NCBI GenBank assembly: GCA_029054535.1
Contig: JAIDFC010000264.1
Coordinates: 1-9,498 of the forward strand
DNA from: Rikenella sp.
Lineage (GTDB): Bacteria; Bacteroidota; Bacteroidia; Bacteroidales; Rikenellaceae
Direction of reading: 5' to 3'
Length of the DNA: 9,498 bases
The notes under the pieces were generated by a model. That model did no database searches. It saw only the letters and a program-made list of their open reading frames with translations, and was not told the DNA's origin. Of this stretch, positions 1 to 4,764 are shown piece after piece (position 1 is the first letter of the stretch; each line of letters starts with the position of its first letter). The translations under genes and the position numbers were made by a program.

Positions 1-49
1 GAAGAGAAACCGTGTCAGACGCGCTCGGGCCGCGCGGCCGCGGGTGCCC

Positions 50-82
50 CCGCTGGGCGGGCGATGCTACGCATCGCTATAA
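50..82 (-). repeat. REP-like palindromic repeat, copy A
   Basis: Read on the minus strand this copy begins TTATAGCGATGC and matches copy B (169-201) at 26 of 33 positions. Its core, 61-77, is a perfect inverted repeat GCGATGC-TAC-GCATCGC with 7-base arms and a 3-base loop. A second small stem, CCGC-TGG-GCGG, lies at 50-60. Short GC-rich palindromes in intergenic space with diverged neighbouring copies fit a REP-type element or a family of transcription-end hairpins. The assignment is an inference; copy number in the genome would settle it. Confidence 0.5.
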
Positions 83-168
83 CCGGCACCGAAAAACCAC
101 AAAACGCGATGGGCAATGGGCTGCCGTAGTCAAGAGCAACATCCTAAAAACACAAAGCCCCCCAAAAA

Positions 169-201
169 CCGCCGAGTGGGCGATGCCGCGTTTCGCTATA
201 A
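169..201 (-). repeat. REP-like palindromic repeat, copy B
   Basis: Diverged second copy of the element at 50-82, in the same orientation. On the minus strand it shares TTATAGCGA, an internal CG and GCATCGCCC with copy A. The palindrome has decayed: the arms GCGAAAC and GCATCGC no longer pair at two inner positions. On the minus strand it is followed by a T-run (164-168), so this copy could act as a weak terminator for nanA, whose stop codon is about 70 bases upstream. Confidence 0.45.
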
Positions 202-268
202 ATCCCTGCGACGGCAACGGTTGTTCGCAAAGAGAACGGTTCCGTCCGGCTCAATGTAAAATCAAAAA

Positions 269-1186
269 TTACAGGCGATTACACCGCGAAAAGAAGTCGA
301 TCGCTTCGAGTTCGCGTTTCATGGCCGCCTCTTCGTCCGGCGTGATGTTTCGGAACGGCGTCCGGTTGGGACCCAAGTCCAGCCCGATCAGCTTCATGAT
401 CCGTTTTCCGCCGACGATGTTCCCCCGGTAGTTGCAGATCACATTGATGACCGCTTGCGAGAAATTCTGTCGTTCCCGTGCCAGCTCCAAGTCTCCCGCC
501 TCCCAGGCTTCGATGATGCCGACCAGTTCGCGTCCGTTGTAGTTGGTCGTCCCTCCGATCCCCCCCTGCGCGCCGCCCATCGCCAGGCACGGCAGAATCG
601 TTTCGTCCTGTCCGTGGAGCATGTCGAACTTACCGTCTTTGTAAAGTCGGCACTGGTTGTATTCGTACAAGCTCTCGAACGTGTATTTGATCCCGGCGAA
701 GTTCGGGATCCGTCCGTCGACCGCCCGGAGAAACTCGACCATCGAGAGGTAGGCTCCGTTGAAAGCCGGGATGTGGTAGAAGTAGAACGGCAACTTCGGT
801 GCCCCCGCCGCGATCTCCTCGCAGTATTTGACCAGCTCTTCGACCCGTCCGATCTTCGGGAACGGCGGCGCCATCGCCCCGATCCCCCAGGCGCCGATCT
901 GTTGGGCATGCTGGGCGAGGCGAAAGCTCTGTCGCACACAGGTGCTCCCGACGTGGACGATCACTTTGAAATCCGCCGGTGCGGCGGCCATCCAGGCTTC
1001 GGCCAGTTGCATCCGCTCCTCTTCGGTGAGCATGTATCCTTCGCCCGACGAGCCGTTGATGAACACTCCGCGGAGTCCGTTCTTGCGGAGCATGGCGGCA
1101 TAGGCCGGAATCGGTTCGAGGTTGATGTCGCCGTTCGGGTGGAACGGTGTGAATGGGGCGTCGATGAGTCCTTTGATTTTTTCCAT
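269..1186 (-). CDS. nanA: N-acetylneuraminate lyase (sialic acid aldolase)
   Basis: Class I aldolase of the DapA/NanA (DHDPS) TIM-barrel family, acting in the cytoplasm. It cleaves N-acetylneuraminate to N-acetylmannosamine and pyruvate, the first step of sialic acid catabolism. At 305 residues it has the usual family length. Visible motifs are the substrate/carboxylate loop GSSGE (45-49), the catalytic tyrosine in FYFYHIPAFNG (Tyr137, matching YNIPALSG in the E. coli enzyme) and the Schiff-base lysine in GIKYTFESLYEYNQ (Lys167). GGIGGTTN near 217 corresponds to the family's GGIGST segment. The GIKYTFESLYEYNQ stretch resembles the Bacteroides enzyme sometimes called NanL. The start ATG follows no Shine-Dalgarno, as is normal in Bacteroidota. 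No epimerase, sialidase or transporter gene lies beside it here. I see no TAnnTTTG promoter in the 117 bases upstream, so it may be read from the lipoprotein gene before it. Alternatives are other DHDPS-family aldolases, but the active-site pattern favours NanA. Confidence 0.9.
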   Translation of the reverse strand: MEKIKGLIDAPFTPFHPNGDINLEPIPAYAAMLRKNGLRGVFINGSSGEGYMLTEEERMQLAEAWMAAAPADFKVIVHVGSTCVRQSFRLAQHAQQIGAWGIGAMAPPFPKIGRVEELVKYCEEIAAGAPKLPFYFYHIPAFNGAYLSMVEFLRAVDGRIPNFAGIKYTFESLYEYNQCRLYKDGKFDMLHGQDETILPCLAMGGAQGGIGGTTNYNGRELVGIIEAWEAGDLELARERQNFSQAVINVICNYRGNIVGGKRIMKLIGLDLGPNRTPFRNITPDEEAAMKRELEAIDFFSRCNRL

Positions 1187-1254
1187 GACGTGTGTGGATC
1201 TTCGGTTTATTCAGGTTCGTGCCGGCTGCGACGTGCGGTCGACACGCGATTTTC

Positions 1255-1269
1255 ACGATAGCGTATCGT
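1255..1269. repeat. 15-base inverted repeat upstream of nanA
   Basis: ACGATA-GCG-TATCGT is a perfect inverted repeat with 6-base arms and a 3-base centre. It sits in the 117-base gap between the 234-residue lipoprotein gene and nanA, about 70 bases before the nanA start. It could be an operator or a short intergenic hairpin. Chance is not excluded at this size, and on the coding strand no T-run follows it. Confidence 0.3.
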
Positions 1270-1303
1270 TGTTTTTGAGGGTGGAATCACGCGGGCGGCG
1301 CGA

Positions 1304-2008
1304 TCAAAAAACGGTCGTAGGTTGGTCCAGGATCCCCGGAATCGGGTCGATCGAGAGTACGGTCTCGTCGTCCAGCGTGAGTTTGAGCGTTACGTCTATA
1401 GCGAGATTCCCGTCCTCCCCTACGATGTGGTTTTTTTCTGCCGGCAAGGTCCGCGCTTCGAGGGTGAAGACGCGGCCGATGCCGGTTATGTCCAGCGTCG
1501 GATAAGTCTCGAAGTAGTCGGTCAGCGCGATGCTCGAGTAGGTCGACTCCGCGGAAAGAAACCGCAACTCCATGATGTCGTTCAGCGAGCTGCCTTTGGG
1601 ATGTTCCTCGTCGTAGTCCGCCTGGGTAATCAGTTCGATCCCTGTGATATGCGTAGACGGGAGCGGTTTTTCGACGATTTCCTCCTCTTCGCCGTAGGTC
1701 CAGAGCAGGCGGTCCCGAACGAACTCGATGCGCTCCAGACCGACCTCGACTTGGCACGTCTGCTGCGAACCGATCGGAAGTCCGGAGTCGTCGTAAATAT
1801 TGATGTCGCAAAGTGCCGACTGCGCATTCAGTCCTTTGTCGTCGTCCAGGGTGTAGAGTATTCGTCCCGCCTGTACCTCGGGCGATTCTACATCCTCCGT
1901 CGGTTCGGGTTCCTGTTCGATTCTCTCTTTCGAGCAGCCGGTTCCGACCACCAGTGTCGAAGCCAGCAATGCCAGGACCGTAGCCCGGCCGATCGATGCG
2001 GTTTTCAT
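1304..2008 (-). CDS. lipoprotein of unknown function (234 aa)
   Basis: I do not recognise a family. The N-terminus is a clear lipoprotein signal peptide: Lys2 and Arg8, a hydrophobic stretch, then VVGTGC with the acylated cysteine at residue 25. The mature protein is strongly acidic, with EQEPEPTEDVE directly after the cysteine and EEEEIVE around residue 107. It contains two cysteines near residues 67 and 84 (SALCDIN, QQTCQVE) that could form a disulfide in the periplasm. The pattern suggests a mostly beta globular protein anchored to a membrane. The last 31 residues, starting IDVTLKLTL, are homologous to the tail of the small lipoprotein at 2116-2262. The start ATG is preceded by AGGA at 2017-2020, a weak ribosome site. 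Its promoter is unclear; CTATAATTTC around 2076-2085 on the minus strand is only a partial match. It may be cotranscribed with nanA, 117 bases downstream. Confidence 0.8.
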   Translation of the reverse strand: MKTASIGRATVLALLASTLVVGTGCSKERIEQEPEPTEDVESPEVQAGRILYTLDDDKGLNAQSALCDINIYDDSGLPIGSQQTCQVEVGLERIEFVRDRLLWTYGEEEEIVEKPLPSTHITGIELITQADYDEEHPKGSSLNDIMELRFLSAESTYSSIALTDYFETYPTLDITGIGRVFTLEARTLPAEKNHIVGEDGNLAIDVTLKLTLDDETVLSIDPIPGILDQPTTVF

Positions 2009-2115
2009 CGTGTGTATCCTGTAGGGTTCGTTTCGTTATGTTTTCAACCGTCAAAGGTCGAAAAAAATCCGTGAAATTATAGTCGGCGGGATGGAAGTTT
2101 TGTCGTGTTTTTAGG

Positions 2116-2262
2116 CTAAGCGTCCAATAAACCCGGAAGCGGGTTGGTCAGGAGTACCGTCCCGTCTTCCAAAGTGAGTTTCAAGGTAACATCCACTTTG
2201 CAGGCGGTTCCGAGAAGGACCAGAGCGAGTAGGGTCGGAATGATTATATATGTAGCTTTCAT
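2116..2262 (-). CDS. small lipoprotein, paralogue of the neighbouring lipoprotein's tail (48 aa)
   Basis: This short gene encodes 48 residues: a start MKATY, a hydrophobic segment (residues 6-17), a lipobox-like LLGTAC with Cys21, and a mature part of only 28 residues. Residues 23-47 (VDVTLKLTL...PLPGLLD) match residues 204-228 of the lipoprotein at 1304-2008 at 17 of 25 positions without gaps, and both lipoboxes read GT[AG]C. Nine of the 17 identical residues use a different synonymous codon, which suggests old divergence with the protein sequence kept rather than recent decay. A well-formed Bacteroidota promoter precedes it (2309-2339), giving an expected leader of about 40 bases. It may be a functional mini-lipoprotein, or a paralogue that lost its middle (equivalent to about residues 26-203) in frame. 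The function is unknown. Confidence 0.7.
   Translation of the reverse strand: MKATYIIIPTLLALVLLGTACKVDVTLKLTLEDGTVLLTNPLPGLLDA
2130..2145 (-). terminator. hairpin inside the last codons of the small lipoprotein gene
   Basis: On the coding (minus) strand AACCCG-CTTC-CGGGTT forms a perfect 6-bp stem with a 4-base loop, followed by TTTATT. It lies in the codons for NPLPGL, 12 bases before the stop codon. A terminator this early would cut the message before its stop codon, so it may instead affect RNA stability or simply reflect the codons used. The equivalent place in the larger paralogue keeps only a CCCG/CGGG core. Confidence 0.2.
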
Positions 2263-2308
2263 TGCTGTATTTTTTAGAAAATTTAAAAATAAAATCCGCC
2301 GATTTTTA

Positions 2309-2339
2309 CAAATATAAGTCGAAGAAATAAAATATCCAA
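2309..2339 (-). promoter_or_regulatory. candidate promoter of the small lipoprotein gene
   Basis: On the minus strand a -33-like TTG (2337-2339) is followed, after a 19-base gap from TTGG, by TATATTTG (2309-2316). That is a full match to the Bacteroidota -7 consensus TAnnTTTG, with the usual spacing. The region is much more AT-rich than the genes around it. Transcription would start near 2302, leaving a leader of about 40 A/T-rich bases before the ATG at 2262. Confidence 0.6.
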
Positions 2340-2368
2340 CCTTTTGGCCCCTCTTCTCTCGGCCGTTC

Positions 2369-3226
2369 TTAAACCCCGCGACAACCGGCTCGGAACTCCT
2401 TCGGCGAGACCCCCTCGTGGCGTTTGAAATAGCGACCCAAGTAGGATTGATCCGGAAAATTGAGCCGGTCCGAAAGCTCTTGGATGCTCAGTTCCGTGGA
2501 CTGGAGCAGTATCTTGATCTCCATCAGCGTGAAGTGGTCGATGATCGCCTTGGCCGATGCGCCGACGATGCGGCGACAGATGCTCGTCAGGTACTTGGTC
2601 GAGATGCAGAGCCGATCGGCGTAGAAACTGACCTCGCGTTCCGAGCCGGCGAACTCGTGGATCTGCGTCATGAACCGTCGGAACAGCTCCTCTTGCCGAT
2701 TCCCCTCCTGAATCTGGAGACGGTCGAAGAATCGGTGCGTCTTGTCGTATAGGTCCAGCAACAGACTGCGTAGCAGCAGTTTAGCGATCTGGTCGCGATT
2801 TCGGTTCTGTTTGTCGGCATAGATCGCCGCCAGGCTCCGGATGATGCCCAGCGCCGTCTCCGAATCCTGACTTTTGGTCGGGATCGAGCCGCAGGGATGC
2901 TCTTTCAGGAAACCGAACAACCCCAGCCCCACACGGAACGAAGCCTCCTGGAGCAGCTCGTTGGAGAAGTAGCAGAGCGATAGTGTAAAATCGGGGCTGA
3001 TGCTGTCGATTCGGAAGATCGTCCCCGGCAGAAATACGCCCCCCGTGTCGGGCGTAATCGAGTACCGTTTCAGGTCGATCGTTACGACAGCCCGTCCCTG
3101 GCGGCAGATGAAGATCATTCCGCCGTTCTGTTTTCGGAGTCGGTTGGTGGCCAACCGGGTGAAAGAATAGGTGCCGGCGACGAACGAACGTCGGAGGGTC
3201 GCCTTTTCCGAATAGTTGCCGTTCAT
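2369..3226 (-). CDS. AraC-family transcriptional regulator
   Basis: Cytoplasmic DNA-binding regulator, 285 residues from the chosen start. The N-terminal half (about 30-110) looks like the cupin-type sensing domain of AraC proteins (VVTIDLKRYSITPDTGGVFLPGTI). The C-terminal 90 residues carry the two helix-turn-helix units: VSFYADRLCISTKYLTSICR (199-218) and SIQELSDRLNFPDQSYLGRYF (247-267), ending in KRHEGVSPKEFR. A longer frame opens at an ATG at 3304. I chose 3226 because the -7 box at 3278-3285 lies inside that extra stretch and the domain begins soon after 3226. The gene is divergent from the efflux operon at 3422-9383, a common Bacteroidales layout in which the AraC protein controls the pump. 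The inducer cannot be read from the sequence. Family assignment is very sure; the target is inferred from position. Confidence 0.88.
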   Translation of the reverse strand: MNGNYSEKATLRRSFVAGTYSFTRLATNRLRKQNGGMIFICRQGRAVVTIDLKRYSITPDTGGVFLPGTIFRIDSISPDFTLSLCYFSNELLQEASFRVGLGLFGFLKEHPCGSIPTKSQDSETALGIIRSLAAIYADKQNRNRDQIAKLLLRSLLLDLYDKTHRFFDRLQIQEGNRQEELFRRFMTQIHEFAGSEREVSFYADRLCISTKYLTSICRRIVGASAKAIIDHFTLMEIKILLQSTELSIQELSDRLNFPDQSYLGRYFKRHEGVSPKEFRAGCRGV

Positions 3227-3277
3227 AGCTGTTTCGTGCGTGTTCGTAAAGTTTGGGTAAGTTGAAAAAAGGTCAGG

Positions 3278-3285
3278 CAAAAATA
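3278..3285 (-). promoter_or_regulatory. candidate -7 box for the araC gene
   Basis: On the minus strand TATTTTTG matches the Bacteroidota -7 consensus TAnnTTTG. A TTG at 3302-3304 lies 16 bases upstream, shorter than the usual 19-21, so the -33 part is doubtful. Transcription would begin near 3271, giving a leader of about 45 bases to the ATG at 3226. This argues against the upstream ATG at 3304 as the start. Confidence 0.4.
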
Positions 3286-3312
3286 ACGAATTCGCCCCAT
3301 TCAACGGTCCGG

Positions 3313-3333
3313 TTTGTTCCGAAAATGAACAAA
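3313..3333. promoter_or_regulatory. perfect 21-base inverted repeat, candidate regulator operator
   Basis: TTTGTTC, seven bases, then GAACAAA: a perfect inverted repeat with 7-base arms in the gap between the divergent araC and efflux genes. It lies just upstream of the araC promoter region and 43-63 bases upstream of the efflux -7 box. Ten bases of it (GTTCCGAAAA, 3316-3325) recur at 3386-3395. The position suits a binding site for the AraC protein or another regulator acting in both directions. AraC sites are more often direct repeats, so a different dimeric regulator is possible. Confidence 0.5.
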
Positions 3334-3352
3334 AGAGGGGCGGTGATGATTA

Positions 3353-3383
3353 TTCGGACGAAACGAAAAAAACGTTATCTTTG
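3353..3383 (+). promoter_or_regulatory. candidate promoter of the efflux operon
   Basis: TATCTTTG at 3376-3383 is a full match to the Bacteroidota -7 consensus TAnnTTTG. A TTCG at 3353-3356, one mismatch from the -33 TTTG, lies 19 bases upstream. Transcription should start around 3390, leaving a leader of about 30 bases before the ATG at 3422. The imperfect -33 element would suit a promoter that needs an activator. Confidence 0.55.
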
Positions 3384-3385
3384 TA

Positions 3386-3395
3386 GTTCCGAAAA
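3386..3395 (+). repeat. second copy of the operator half-site at the efflux start point
   Basis: GTTCCGAAAA repeats 3316-3325 exactly, in the same orientation and 70 bases downstream. The continuation is also similar (ATTAAAC here, TGAAC there). It lies immediately after the -7 box, over the expected transcription start, where a bound protein would block transcription. Confidence 0.4.
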
Positions 3396-3421
3396 ATTAA
3401 ACGGTAACGCATAGTAAACAA

Positions 3422-4702
3422 ATGAATAACACCATGTGCAGTAAGATGAAACAGGCCGTTTTGGCGGCGTTTTGCGGCTTGGCGGCCGTCGGTTGCCAAC
3501 AGGCGCCTCAGATGCCGATGACGGCGACCTACGAAGTGATGACCGTCGAGCCGGCCGATCGGACCCTCTCCAGCGCATACTCGGCTACGATCCGCGGGCG
3601 GCAGGACATCGATATCTATCCGCAGGTGGGCGGAACCTTGACCCAGGTGGCGGTAACCGAAGGTCAACACGTTCGCAAAGGGCAGACTTTGTTCGTGATC
3701 GACCAGGTGCCTTATCGGGCGGCGTTGCAGACCGCGACGGCCAATGTCAAGGCCGCCGAAGCGCAGTTGGCTACCGCACAACTCACCTACGACAGCAAAC
3801 AGGAACTCTACAAGGAAAACGTCGTCTCGGAATTCGACCTCAATACGGCCAAAAACGCCTTGCTGGCGGCCGAAGCGCAACTCGCACAGACGAAGGCTCA
3901 GGAGGTCAACGCACGTAACAACCTCTCGTACACCGTGGTCAAAAGCCCGGCGGACGGCGTGGTCGGGACCTTGCCTTACCGGGTGGGGACGCTGGTCGGT
4001 TCGTCGATGCCGCAGCCGCTCACGACCGTTTCCGACAACTCGGACATGTACGTCTACTTCTCGATGAACGAAAACCAGCTTCTCGACCTGATCCGCGAAT
4101 ACGGATCGAAAGATGCCGCGCTGAAACAGATGCCGGAAGTCGTGCTGACCTTGAGCGACAAGTCCACCTATGCGCAGGCCGGGAAAATCGAATCGATCAG
4201 CGGCGTGATCGACCGCTCGACCGGGACCGTGAGCCTGCGGGCCGTCTTCCCGAACAAAGAGGGGCTCTTGCATAGCGGCGGAACCGGCAATGTGATCGTG
4301 CCGGTCGATCGGCACGGCGCATTGGTCATTCCGCAGGCTGCTACGTTCGAGATCCAGGACAAACGATTCGTCTATAAAGTGGTGGACGGCGTGGCCAAAG
4401 CGGCGCCGATACAGGTAACGCGCGTCAATGGCGGACAGGAATTCATCGTCGACGACGGGCTTTCGGCCGGCGACGTGATCGTGGTCGAAGGAGTCGGTCT
4501 GTTGCGCGAAGGGACGCCGATTACGCCGAAAACCAAAGACGCGGCTGCCGCTCCACAACCGCAGCAACAACCGGCCGACGCCGCAGCGGTCGAGGCGGAA
4601 CCGGCGGCAACGGCAACGACTGAGACCGCTACGTCGGCTCAGTCGGACGAAGACGCGGCGAAAGCCGAAGCCATCCGGCAACAGATGAACGACCAAGACT
4701 AA
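3422..4702 (+). CDS. RND efflux periplasmic adaptor (membrane fusion lipoprotein, AcrA/MexA type)
   Basis: Adaptor subunit of the tripartite pump; it sits in the periplasm and joins the inner-membrane transporter to the outer-membrane channel. The 426 residues begin with a lipoprotein signal ending LAAVGC (Cys25). The two lipoyl (barrel-sandwich) halves are IDIYPQVGGTLTQVAVTEGQ (63-82) and SYTVVKSPADGVVGTLPYRVG (169-189). Between them lies an Ala/Gln/Glu-rich alpha-helical hairpin (about 100-165). The beta-barrel spans about 205-290 (MYVYFSMNE) and the membrane-proximal domain about 290-370. Residues 371-426 are an unusual Ala/Pro/Gln/Glu/Thr-rich tail beyond the normal end. The ATG at 3422 follows an A-rich leader; ATGs at 3434 and 3446 also keep the signal peptide and cannot be excluded. 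First gene of the operon, 62 bases before the RND gene. Confidence 0.93.
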   Translation: MNNTMCSKMKQAVLAAFCGLAAVGCQQAPQMPMTATYEVMTVEPADRTLSSAYSATIRGRQDIDIYPQVGGTLTQVAVTEGQHVRKGQTLFVIDQVPYRAALQTATANVKAAEAQLATAQLTYDSKQELYKENVVSEFDLNTAKNALLAAEAQLAQTKAQEVNARNNLSYTVVKSPADGVVGTLPYRVGTLVGSSMPQPLTTVSDNSDMYVYFSMNENQLLDLIREYGSKDAALKQMPEVVLTLSDKSTYAQAGKIESISGVIDRSTGTVSLRAVFPNKEGLLHSGGTGNVIVPVDRHGALVIPQAATFEIQDKRFVYKVVDGVAKAAPIQVTRVNGGQEFIVDDGLSAGDVIVVEGVGLLREGTPITPKTKDAAAAPQPQQQPADAAAVEAEPAATATTETATSAQSDEDAAKAEAIRQQMNDQD

Positions 4703-4751
4703 GGGAGAGGGACGCGAGTACACGAGGAGCGGAGAATTAATATATCAACGG

Positions 4752-4756
4752 GGAGG
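4752..4756 (+). promoter_or_regulatory. Shine-Dalgarno of the RND pump gene
   Basis: GGAGG, within GGGGAGGAAT, stands 8 bases before the ATG at 4765. Strong Shine-Dalgarno sequences are uncommon in Bacteroidota, and none of the other genes in this window has one. It fixes the start of the pump gene, where the conserved MNLRKFIERP begins. Confidence 0.6.
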
Positions 4757-4764
4757 AATCATTC

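Larger units (their letters stand above)
1..268. other. gene-free region with palindromic repeats
   Basis: No convincing coding region is visible. The open frames here have no start context, no recognisable domain and a composition typical of chance frames in GC-rich DNA. The first 60 bases are very GC-rich, with a 12-base perfect palindrome GGCCGCGCGGCC at 28-39. The rest holds two copies of a 33-base repeat (50-82 and 169-201) separated by A- and C-rich spacer. The segment lies downstream of nanA, so it may also carry that gene's 3' end. The nearest thing to an intrinsic terminator, read on the minus strand, is a weak 4-bp stem CGCC/GGCG (170-182) followed by TTTTT (164-168). Confidence 0.6.

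Noticed and set aside
28..39. 12-base perfect palindrome GGCCGCGCGGCC as a regulatory site
   Set aside because: In a stretch made almost only of G and C such palindromes are expected by chance, and no gene start is nearby.
12..431. 139-codon plus-strand frame at the left end
   Set aside because: It runs through the palindromic repeats and into the 3' end of nanA, with a basic low-quality composition and no recognisable motif.
455..1261. 268-codon plus-strand frame over nanA
   Set aside because: The opposite strand encodes an aldolase with all catalytic residues; this frame has no domain and no start context.
1322..2074. 250-codon plus-strand frame over the lipoprotein gene
   Set aside because: The minus-strand frame has a signal peptide, a lipobox and a paralogue next door; the plus-strand product has none of these.
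3350..4723. 457-codon open frame antisense to the adaptor gene
   Set aside because: Overlaps a certain adaptor gene in full, has Arg-rich composition and no domain, and would run through the divergent promoter region.
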